Assembly (NCBI GenBank): GCA_019347855.1
Contig: JAHWKO010000002.1
Location: 1 to 64,000 of the forward strand
Source of the DNA: Actinomycetota bacterium
Lineage (GTDB): Bacteria; Actinomycetota; Nitriliruptoria; Nitriliruptorales; JAHWKO01
Direction of reading: 5' to 3'
Length of the DNA: 64,000 bases
Numbering within the stretch: position 1 is the stretch's first letter; each line of letters starts with the position of its first letter. The notes beneath the pieces are model-generated. The model ran no database searches. It saw nothing but the letters and a program-made list of their open reading frames with translations, and was not told where the DNA came from. Shown here one piece after another: positions 8,527 through 16,257 of this stretch. The position numbers were made by a program, and so were the translations under genes.

Positions 8527-9797
8527 CGACGACGCTCGACTTCGACGTCGCCGTGCTCGGCGCGGGCTCGGCCGGCTGTTGTGCCGCCATCGCCGCCGCT
8601 CGGCGCGGCGTCCGCACCGTCCTGGTCGATCGCCTCGGCTTCCCCGGCGGGACGAGCACCGCCGTCCTCGACACGTTCTACGCGTTCTTCACCGCCGGCG
8701 AGGAGCCGCGGAAGCTGGTCGCCGGCATCCCCGACGAGCCCGTCGACCGTCTGCGCCATCGGGGCAAGGTCCGAGCCCGTCCCAACAGCTTCGGTTCGGG
8801 AACCGGATTCACCTACGACCCCGAGACGCTCAAGATCGTCTGGGCGCAGCTCCTCCGGGAGGCCGGCGTCGAGGTGATGCTCCATACGTTCGTCGCCGGC
8901 GCCGAAGTCGAGGGCCGGCGTGTCACCGCCGTCGCTCTGGCGTCGAAGGCGGGACCGATCCGCGTGCGCGCCGGGGTCTTCGTTGACGCCACCGGCGACG
9001 CCGACCTCGTCGCCCTCGCGGGTGGATCGTTCCAGGAGGACACGACGCTGCAACAACCCGCCACGACCACCTTCCGCATGACTCCGGTGGACGTCGACCG
9101 CTTCACGGAGGAAGGCCGTCCGAGGTTCCTCGAGCTCGTGCGCGCCGCTCGTGGAGACGGGTACCGACTACCGGGCGAAGGTGGGAGCCTGCACGGCTCC
9201 GGCCTGAACGGGGTGGTGCTCACGGCGGTGACCCGGTTGCGGCCACCCGATCTCGCCGATCCGTTCGAGCCTGGACGCGCGGAGCTTGACGGGCTGGAGC
9301 AGGTCGACGAGTGGGCGCGGTTCTTGCGTGACCGCATGCCAGGCTTCGAGGAGGCGGAGATCAGTGCCATCTCTCCGATGGTCGGCGTCAGGGAGACGCG
9401 ACGGGTCAAGGGCCGCTACACGCTGAGCGAGGACGATGTCCTGGAGCCGCGGAGATTCGACGACCAGATCACCCTCTGCGGCGCGCCGATAGAGGATCTC
9501 GCTTCGCCCGAGACGCGCTGGCAGCACGTCCCCGACCCCGGTGTCTACGGCATCCCGTGGGACTGCCTCCTTCCGGACGACCTGGAACATGTCGTCGTGG
9601 CCGGACGGTGCCTCTCCGCGACACACGGAGCGCACGCCTCTGCGCGGTCCATGGCGACGTGCATGGCGCTAGGTCAGGCCGCCGGCACGGCAGCGGCCGA
9701 GGCTGCGGGTGGCGGGACGTCCGTCGCGGACGTTGATCCCAACCGGCTGCGGGAGCTCCTCAGAGACGCTGGCGCGCTCGTGGAGGACGAGGGCTGA
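8523..9797 (+). CDS. FAD-dependent oxidoreductase (FAD_oxidored family)
   Basis: 424 residues starting at the ATG that overlaps the previous stop (ATGA at 8523). The Rossmann FAD-binding motif VLGAGSAGCCAAIAAARRG is at residues about 10-28, and a second dinucleotide segment VDATGDADLVALAG is near residue 155. The C-terminus carries a typical FAD-closing region (HVVVAGRCLSATHGAHAS). This family (PF12831-like) occurs in sugar and polysaccharide clusters, and most members have unknown substrates. It probably oxidises a hydroxyl of a sugar or sugar acid in the same pathway as the adjacent aldolase and hydrolase. The stop overlaps the next ATG (TGATG). Confidence 0.87.
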   Translation: MTTTLDFDVAVLGAGSAGCCAAIAAARRGVRTVLVDRLGFPGGTSTAVLDTFYAFFTAGEEPRKLVAGIPDEPVDRLRHRGKVRARPNSFGSGTGFTYDPETLKIVWAQLLREAGVEVMLHTFVAGAEVEGRRVTAVALASKAGPIRVRAGVFVDATGDADLVALAGGSFQEDTTLQQPATTTFRMTPVDVDRFTEEGRPRFLELVRAARGDGYRLPGEGGSLHGSGLNGVVLTAVTRLRPPDLADPFEPGRAELDGLEQVDEWARFLRDRMPGFEEAEISAISPMVGVRETRRVKGRYTLSEDDVLEPRRFDDQITLCGAPIEDLASPETRWQHVPDPGVYGIPWDCLLPDDLEHVVVAGRCLSATHGAHASARSMATCMALGQAAGTAAAEAAGGGTSVADVDPNRLRELLRDAGALVEDEG

Positions 9798-10837
9798 TGA
9801 TCCCGCAGGTCGTCACCGTTCTCGGCCGCGTGGAGGCAGCCGATCTCGGCGTCGTCGACGCGCATGAGCACCTCCTCCTCCGCTGGGAATACGGACCCAC
9901 GGCCGATCCGGATCTGTGCTTGGACGACCGCGCGGAAGCGGTCGCTGAGGCGAAGGCGTTCGGGATCGCCGGTGGCGGGACCATCATCGACGCCATGCCC
10001 ACCGGACTGGGGCGCGACATCGAGGGACTCATCGAGGTCTCGCGACGCTCCGGGGTGCACGTCGTCGCCACCTGCGGCTACCACAAGTCGGCGTACTACC
10101 CGGTGACGCACTGGGCGAGACGCTACGCGCCGAACGTGCAGGTCGAGCTGCTGTTCGCCGAGATCGAGGAGGGCATCGATCGCTACGACTACGCGGGTCC
10201 GAACGTCGAGCGGAGCTCCGCACGGCCTGGCGTACTGAAGATCGCTACGTCCTACAACGCGATCAGCGAGTTCGAGCGCCGATCCGTCGAGGTGGTGGCC
10301 GAGGTCCACCGGATCAGCGGGCTGCCCGTCATCACCCATACGGAGCAAGGGACGTTCGCGCACCAGCAACTCGACCTCCTCGAGGAGTACGGGGTCGACG
10401 CCTCACGCGTGGCGCTCTCACACCTCGACCGGAACCCGGACCACGTCCTGATGCAGGAACTCGCGAGCCGCGGTGCCTACTTGATCTTCGATGGGGTAGG
10501 TAGGGACGATCACCGGCCCTTGTCAGCGGTAACGACGGTGATCCGCCGACTCGCCGAGACGGGCTTCGCGACCTCCGTCCTGCTGGGCGGCGATGTGGCG
10601 CGTCGGTCGCTGCGGATCCGCAGCGGCGGTCCCGGTGTTGCCGGGATCCTGACCAGCCACGTGGCCGCGTTGCGCTCTGCAGGCTGTGACGACCGCATCG
10701 TGGGGCTGTTCACGGAGACCAACCCCGCTCGCTGGTTGACCGCTGCCGGAGACGTCCGTGTGGACGACGATCATCGCCACGGCGACGGGAAGCACCTGCC
10801 GGCGCCGGGGCCGTCGACACACGAGTCCCTGCGATGA
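9797..10837 (+). CDS. Phosphotriesterase-family metal hydrolase (likely lactonase)
   Basis: 346 residues, amidohydrolase superfamily TIM barrel. Metal ligands are visible: DAHEHLLL (HxH at the N-terminus), GVLKIATS (candidate carboxylated lysine), ITHTEQG, ALSHLDRNPD and FDGVGRD for the last histidine/aspartate region. Native members of this group usually open sugar lactones or related esters rather than phosphotriesters. In this operon, between a sugar oxidoreductase and an SDR, hydrolysis of a sugar lactone is the most economical reading. It is translationally coupled to both neighbours (TGATG at 9795, ATGA at 10834). Confidence 0.88.
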   Translation: MIPQVVTVLGRVEAADLGVVDAHEHLLLRWEYGPTADPDLCLDDRAEAVAEAKAFGIAGGGTIIDAMPTGLGRDIEGLIEVSRRSGVHVVATCGYHKSAYYPVTHWARRYAPNVQVELLFAEIEEGIDRYDYAGPNVERSSARPGVLKIATSYNAISEFERRSVEVVAEVHRISGLPVITHTEQGTFAHQQLDLLEEYGVDASRVALSHLDRNPDHVLMQELASRGAYLIFDGVGRDDHRPLSAVTTVIRRLAETGFATSVLLGGDVARRSLRIRSGGPGVAGILTSHVAALRSAGCDDRIVGLFTETNPARWLTAAGDVRVDDDHRHGDGKHLPAPGPSTHESLR

Positions 10838-11610
10838 CGGACAGCAACGCTCGGTCGGGGCGTGTGGCGCTGGTCACCGGGGCTTCGAGCGGGATCGGTC
10901 GAGCCACCGCTCTCAGGCTCGCTCGGGCTGGTTGCGCGGTGGGGATCAACCACCTGCGGGACCACAAGGCTGCCGAACAGGTCGTGCGTTCCATCGCGTC
11001 GGCTGGTGGCGACGCTGTCGCGGTGGAAGGTGACGTCAGCGAGGAAGGGCAGGTGCGACAGGTCGTCGACCACGTGTCCGATCGGCTGGGGCCGATCGAG
11101 GTGCTCGTGAACAACGCGGGCATCTTCCCGTGGACCGACTGGGAGGAGATCAGCGTCGACGAGTGGGACCGCGTCATGGCCGTCAACGCGCGCGGCCCGT
11201 TCCTGATGGCCCGTGCATGCGTTCCCGGTATGCGCGATCGGGGCTGGGGGCGCGTGATCTCGATGTCCTCCGCTACCTACCTGACCGGATCGGAGCACCT
11301 GATGCACTACGCGGCCTCCAAGGCCGCCGTCGTGGGGTTCACGCGGTCGCTCGCGCGCGCCGTGGGCGACGACGGCATCACCGCCAACGCCGTCACCACC
11401 GGCAAGACGCTCACCGCCGGGCTCCGACGCTGGTTCGAGGATGGGACGCTGGACCACGACGCAGCACGACGGTCCCGAGCACTGCAACCCATCAAGCGCT
11501 TCACCGAGCCAGACGATGTCGCGGCGATGATCGCGTTCCTCGCCTCCGAGGAGGCGGACTTCATCACCGGGCAGCTCCTCAACGTCGACGGTGGGCGGAA
11601 CATGCTGTGA
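10834..11610 (+). CDS. Short-chain dehydrogenase/reductase (FabG-like)
   Basis: 258 residues. The nucleotide motif TGASSGIGRA is near residue 15, NNAG follows strand 4, the catalytic serine is S145/S146 (SMSSATYL), and Y159 and K163 are in YAASK. It ends with the usual FITGQLLNVDGG. Classical SDR, NAD(P)-dependent, cytosolic. In a sugar operon it probably interconverts a hydroxyl and a keto group of a sugar or sugar acid. ATGA overlap with the upstream hydrolase; 43 bases separate it from the SIS-domain gene. Confidence 0.92.
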   Translation: MTDSNARSGRVALVTGASSGIGRATALRLARAGCAVGINHLRDHKAAEQVVRSIASAGGDAVAVEGDVSEEGQVRQVVDHVSDRLGPIEVLVNNAGIFPWTDWEEISVDEWDRVMAVNARGPFLMARACVPGMRDRGWGRVISMSSATYLTGSEHLMHYAASKAAVVGFTRSLARAVGDDGITANAVTTGKTLTAGLRRWFEDGTLDHDAARRSRALQPIKRFTEPDDVAAMIAFLASEEADFITGQLLNVDGGRNML

Positions 11611-11653
11611 GCACGACGCGACGGATCATCCTGACTCGACCCGATGGAGGAGT

Positions 11654-12454
11654 ATGAACGCCAGTCAGCGGTACATCGCATCGGTCAGAGAGCTACTCGA
11701 CGGACTGGCCGCGGACGAGTCCTCGGCTTTGGAGCTGGCCAGCGGATGGTGCGCGCAGGCGATCGGCGACGGCAACGTCGTCCACGTCTTCGGTGCCGGG
11801 CACTCACGGATGCCGGTCGAAGAGGCGTACCCGCGGATCGGTGCTGTCGTGGGGTTCCGGCCAGTCGTCGAGCTCGCCGTCACCTACTTCCATGAGGTGG
11901 TCGGTCCGAACGGTCTCGACCAGGCCATCTTCCTCGAGCGCGTCTCCGGCTACGGCCGGGTGATCTTCGACAACCTCCGGGCCCGAGACGGCGATGTGGT
12001 GTTGGTGTTCTCCAGCTCCGGTCTCGAGCACATCATCCTGGACCTGGTCGAGGCGGCCCGGGAGCGTGGGCTGCGGGTCATCGGGGTGACCAGCGTGGAC
12101 TACTCGACGGCGGCGGCGGAGCAGCGCGGTGGTACGACCCGTCTCGCCGAGATCGCCGACCTGGTCATCGACAACCACGTTCCGGTAGGAGACGCGCTGG
12201 TGGAACTGGAGGGGCTCGGGGAGCGAGTGGGGGCCTCGGCGTCGGTGCTCAACATCGCGGTCATGAACGCGATCACCGCGGGGACGACCGAGCAGCTGCT
12301 GGAACACGGTGTCGAGCCCTACGTGTTCGCGAGCCCCCACCTCGTCGGGGAGGAGGAGGGGGCACGGCGCTACCGGGAGTGCCTCGACGCGTACGAACGG
12401 CACGTCCAGCGCCGGCGACCGGTGGCGGCGGACGGTGAGGAGGCGGTCCGATGA
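11654..12454 (+). CDS. SIS-domain sugar-phosphate binding protein (isomerase/etherase-like)
   Basis: 266 residues. SIS-domain features: NVVHVFGAGHSRMPVEE near residue 40, and VVLVFSSSGLEHIILDLVEAA near residue 115, the serine-rich loop that holds a phosphate. It resembles the UPF0309/MurQ-like group found with sugar kinases and PTS genes. The usual role is isomerisation or bond cleavage of a phosphosugar, often an amino-sugar phosphate. ATG at 11654 with GGAGG a few bases upstream. ATGA overlap with a PfkB kinase next door supports action on that kinase's product or substrate. Confidence 0.85.
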   Translation: MNASQRYIASVRELLDGLAADESSALELASGWCAQAIGDGNVVHVFGAGHSRMPVEEAYPRIGAVVGFRPVVELAVTYFHEVVGPNGLDQAIFLERVSGYGRVIFDNLRARDGDVVLVFSSSGLEHIILDLVEAARERGLRVIGVTSVDYSTAAAEQRGGTTRLAEIADLVIDNHVPVGDALVELEGLGERVGASASVLNIAVMNAITAGTTEQLLEHGVEPYVFASPHLVGEEEGARRYRECLDAYERHVQRRRPVAADGEEAVR

Positions 12455-13398
12455 GTCGGACACCCAAGGTGACGGTGGTGGGCGGCGCGGGCGTCGGTTT
12501 GGTCTTCGACGTCGATCGCTCGCCGGAGGCGGGCGAGAGCGTGCTCGCGAACGGCGTGATCGTGATGAGCGGTGGCAAGGCGGCAAACCAGGCGATCGGG
12601 GCGGCTTTCCTCGGCGCGTCGACCGCCTTCGTCAGCGCCGTCGGTGACGACCCCTTCCGCCCGACGGCACTGGAACGGCTTACGGAACACGGGGTCGACA
12701 TCAGTCACGTCATCACGAAGGCGGACCACGGGACCATGCTCGGTGCGGTGATCGTCGACCGGGCCGCCGACAACCGGATCGTCATCGCACCGAACGTGCT
12801 CGCGGCCCTGTCCGAAGAGGACATCGAAAGTGTCGAACCCGTGATCGCCCGTGCCGATGTCTGCCTCGTGGGTCTCGAGATCCCTGTCGAGCCGGCCACG
12901 GCAGCGCTGAGGATCGCCAGACGACATGGGGTACGCACGATCCTCAATCCCGCACCGAGTCCGCCGAGGGAGTCCGTGCCCGACCTCCTCGCCCTGTCCG
13001 ACATCGTGACGCCCAACCTTCCGGAGGCCCGCGCGATGACCCGTGCCACGACGTCGTCCGCTGAGGCGTACGCGTCCGCGCTGCTCGCGGGGGGCGCCGG
13101 GACCGCGGTGATCACGCTCGGTGCCGAGGGCGTGCTCGTGCACGGCGAGGGCACAACGACGCGCGTCGAGGCCCCGACCGTGGACCACGTTCTGGACACG
13201 AGCGGCGCGGGGGATGCGTTCAACGCCGCGTTCGCGGTCGCGCTGGCCGCGGGCGACGACCTGATCCAGGCCTGCAGCGTCGGGTGCGACGCCGGCTCCC
13301 GCATCGTCCAGGGTCCCGGCTTCGTCGACGCGCTCGATACCTGGCAGGAGCTGCATGGTCGATACGCTGACGAGCCACGCGATCCCGCCACGTCGTAG
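12451..13398 (+). CDS. PfkB-family sugar kinase, ribokinase-like
   Basis: 315 residues. PfkB signatures are present: the N-terminal substrate region MSGGKAANQAIGAAFLGA, the ribokinase-like NPAPSP segment and the C-terminal DTSGAGDAFNAAFA holding the catalytic aspartate and anion hole. Asparagine in GGKAANQA is typical of ribokinase rather than fructokinase. It phosphorylates a sugar or 2-keto-3-deoxy sugar acid with ATP in the cytosol. Coupled by ATGA to the SIS gene, and followed 5 bases later by a GH2 glycosidase that may supply its substrate. Confidence 0.92.
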   Translation: MSRTPKVTVVGGAGVGLVFDVDRSPEAGESVLANGVIVMSGGKAANQAIGAAFLGASTAFVSAVGDDPFRPTALERLTEHGVDISHVITKADHGTMLGAVIVDRAADNRIVIAPNVLAALSEEDIESVEPVIARADVCLVGLEIPVEPATAALRIARRHGVRTILNPAPSPPRESVPDLLALSDIVTPNLPEARAMTRATTSSAEAYASALLAGGAGTAVITLGAEGVLVHGEGTTTRVEAPTVDHVLDTSGAGDAFNAAFAVALAAGDDLIQACSVGCDAGSRIVQGPGFVDALDTWQELHGRYADEPRDPATS

Positions 13399-13403
13399 CT
13401 CGG

Positions 13404-16193
13404 ATGTCCACGATCGCACCCTTCCGTCTGCACGACCTCGCCGTCGATCCCGACCCGTACCCACGGCCGGCGCCGGTCGGACCCGGCTCGGCCTACGCGG
13501 CCGTAAGCCGCGCCGTCGCCGTCGACCCGGAACATATCGCGGTCGCGGCCCCAGTCCGGATCGCCGATCGCGACATGGTGCCGCTGCGCAGTTGGCACTT
13601 CCGGGCCGACGAGGATGGCGTTGGACGGGATCGGGACTTCGCGGTCGAGGACACCTCGGGGTGGCGCCCCGTGGCTGTGCCTCACACGTGGTCGCGAAGC
13701 GAACCCGACCTCGTCGACCACAAGGGCCCATGCTGGTACGGCCGCGACATCGTGATGGAGGAGGGACGCCACCACCAACTGCGCTTCGGCGGACTGGACT
13801 ACGTCGCCGCGGTGTTCGCTGATGGTCGGCTGCTCGGACATCACGAGGGGGGGTTCACGCCGGTCGCCTTCGACCTCGAGGGACCGGCGCGCAAGGTGCA
13901 CATCGCGGTTCGCGTCGACGATCCGGCGGAGCCGGCGCTACTCGGTCCCGATCCGCTGACCCAGGCGAAACGCAAGGTCAAGGGTGTCCTCGAGTTCCAC
14001 GACTCTCGCCCTGGGGGCCACTCCCACGGCGTGTGGTTCTCGCCGCTGTGGGGACTCCGTTGGGGAACTGGCGGGATGGTGCAACCTGCCTGGATCGTCA
14101 GGACCGGGCAAGTGCGGTTGGAGGCGACGTTCGTGACCGCCGCTGCAGAACAACTTTCCATCTCTTGGGTCATGACCAACGCCGCGCTTCATCCTGTGAA
14201 CATCGTGCTGCGTTCGACGATCGAGGACGGCACGTCCCACCCAGTCGCGGGGATGGAGGTCGTGGCCACGGTGCCGGCCGGTGCCTCACGTATCGGGGTG
14301 ACCGCTCGGACCGAGGAGGCGGTGCCGTGGACGGCTACCACCGGCGGGGGACACGTGACCTCTATGTACGGGGTGGCCACAGAGGTCAGCACCAATGGCC
14401 AGGTGAGCGATGTCCATCGCGCGAGGTTCGGCGTCCGGACGGTCGAGATGCCCATGCGCCCCGATGACCAGTACCAGCTGCGGATCGACGGACGTCGCAC
14501 GTACGTCAGGGCCGCCAACTACATCGCCGGGGTCTGGTTCCCTGAACTGTCCGAGAGGACGTTCCGGACCGACCTGCGCTTGGCGGCCGCATCGGGCCAC
14601 AACTCGTTGGGTCCGCACGCACATATCCTTCCCGATCATTTCTACGACGCGGCGGACGACGCCGGGATGGTCGTCTACCAGGACTTCCCGCTGAACCTGG
14701 CTCACGACCCAGACGGGGCACCACTCTTCGACGGTGGACCGACCATGGGCGAAGCGAGCCTGCTCCTGGCTGCTGAGGCGGCGTACCACCTGTACAACCA
14801 TCCCTCGATCGTCTACTGGTGCGGGCACAACGAGCCCGCCTACCAGCTCGGTGAGCGGTTCGTTGGCGATCATCCAGACATCGTGTCGATCCGTGACCGG
14901 CTGCTCGGAGCGCCGAACGAAGAGGCCCTGGACGATGAACGCGTCGCGCTCTGGAGCCACATCGACCCGGGACGCTCCGCGTTCAAAGCCTCGGGGCTCG
15001 GGGCTACCCGCGACGTCGGCGACGTGCATACCTACACCGGCAGTCTCACCACCGATCCGACAACCGCCGTCACGTCGACGGAGGCCGCGTTCATGTCGGA
15101 GTTCGGTGCGTGGACCCCTAACTTCTCGGCGGCGGCTGATGCTCCAGGCGCCGCTGGCGACTGGCCTCCCGACCCGGCCACGGTCGCAGACTGGGAGCAC
15201 CGGACGCACATCTACTTCTCGAACGCGCTCCGGGCCGGTCGCCCCGAGCGCTACCCCGACTTCTCGACGTGGACCTTCGCCTCGCAGCTGTGGGGCGGGG
15301 CCTTCCTGAAGCTCGCGATCGAGTCGTTCCGCCGTCGCAAGTGGGCCCCTTTCGGCGGGCACCGCTACCACCTGCTCGTCGACCATTGGGGCGATGCCGG
15401 TGCGGGTGTCGTCGACAAGCACCGCCTGGCGCAGGCGCACTTCTGGGCGTTGGCCGCTGCCAATCGCCGCATCCTGCCCGTGGTGGGGGTGCTGCCGAGC
15501 ATGCGCGTCGAGCCCGACCGTGATCTCGTCCTGCCGACCTGGATCATCAACGACACCGACCGTGACCTGCGTCGAGCGAGCCTGCGTTGGACGGTGATGC
15601 GGCTCGATCCGCAGGAGGCGTACGTCATCGGCGTCGACGACCCGGCCATCCCGCACCGCTTCGGGACGCCGGAACCGCCCTACGGGGATCTCGTCGTGCT
15701 CCCGCGCACGACCGGCACCGACGTCGCCAGCGGCCACATGACCGTGACGGTCCCCGCCGACGGCGCGGTCGAGACCCCGCCGATCAACGTCCGCACCGCG
15801 GGGACGACCGACCCGTTGCCGCACGCGGTGCTGATACAGCTCGATGTCGGCGACCAGGTCATCAACAACTGGGGCGCGTTCGTCGTCGCCCCGCCGGCGT
15901 GGGTGCCGTCACCGGGGATCGCGCCGATGCCCCGCTTCGCCCTGACGCTGCGAGGCGACGGGCCGTACCGGGTCGCGCGTCGGTGGACCGGTGACACGAT
16001 CGCTGCTGGGATGGCAGGCGGCGAGAAGGTCGTCCCCGGCCTGCCGCCGGACCAGTACTGCGTCGAGACCCGCGGGCGCACCGCAGCGGTGGACCTGTTC
16101 GGCGACGTCGAGCTGGATCTGGTCAGCGGGGCCGCGACGGCAGCGAGCGGCTTGCCGTGGCCGTTCGATCCCGCGGGTCGGTGCTCCTGTTGA
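13404..16193 (+). CDS. Glycoside hydrolase family 2 protein
   Basis: 929 residues with no signal peptide, so cytoplasmic. The N-terminal jelly roll (about residues 30-180) includes HLTWSR-like PHTWSRSEP and the carbohydrate-contacting loop. The TIM barrel follows, with acid/base E477 in CGHNEPAY and nucleophile E566 in FMSEFGAW. It ends with long beta-sandwich regions. The barrel asparagine-glutamate pair is the GH2 hallmark (beta-galactosidase, glucuronidase, mannosidase or exo-glucosaminidase). The exact sugar cannot be told from the sequence. It is last in the operon that begins at 7639 and is convergent with the heparinase-like gene. Confidence 0.88.
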   Translation: MSTIAPFRLHDLAVDPDPYPRPAPVGPGSAYAAVSRAVAVDPEHIAVAAPVRIADRDMVPLRSWHFRADEDGVGRDRDFAVEDTSGWRPVAVPHTWSRSEPDLVDHKGPCWYGRDIVMEEGRHHQLRFGGLDYVAAVFADGRLLGHHEGGFTPVAFDLEGPARKVHIAVRVDDPAEPALLGPDPLTQAKRKVKGVLEFHDSRPGGHSHGVWFSPLWGLRWGTGGMVQPAWIVRTGQVRLEATFVTAAAEQLSISWVMTNAALHPVNIVLRSTIEDGTSHPVAGMEVVATVPAGASRIGVTARTEEAVPWTATTGGGHVTSMYGVATEVSTNGQVSDVHRARFGVRTVEMPMRPDDQYQLRIDGRRTYVRAANYIAGVWFPELSERTFRTDLRLAAASGHNSLGPHAHILPDHFYDAADDAGMVVYQDFPLNLAHDPDGAPLFDGGPTMGEASLLLAAEAAYHLYNHPSIVYWCGHNEPAYQLGERFVGDHPDIVSIRDRLLGAPNEEALDDERVALWSHIDPGRSAFKASGLGATRDVGDVHTYTGSLTTDPTTAVTSTEAAFMSEFGAWTPNFSAAADAPGAAGDWPPDPATVADWEHRTHIYFSNALRAGRPERYPDFSTWTFASQLWGGAFLKLAIESFRRRKWAPFGGHRYHLLVDHWGDAGAGVVDKHRLAQAHFWALAAANRRILPVVGVLPSMRVEPDRDLVLPTWIINDTDRDLRRASLRWTVMRLDPQEAYVIGVDDPAIPHRFGTPEPPYGDLVVLPRTTGTDVASGHMTVTVPADGAVETPPINVRTAGTTDPLPHAVLIQLDVGDQVINNWGAFVVAPPAWVPSPGIAPMPRFALTLRGDGPYRVARRWTGDTIAAGMAGGEKVVPGLPPDQYCVETRGRTAAVDLFGDVELDLVSGAATAASGLPWPFDPAGRCSC

Positions 16194-16257
16194 GCCTCAC
16201 GCGGCGCGGCCACGGTCCGACATCATCGTCGTCCCCGACCAGGTCTACTTCTCCGCG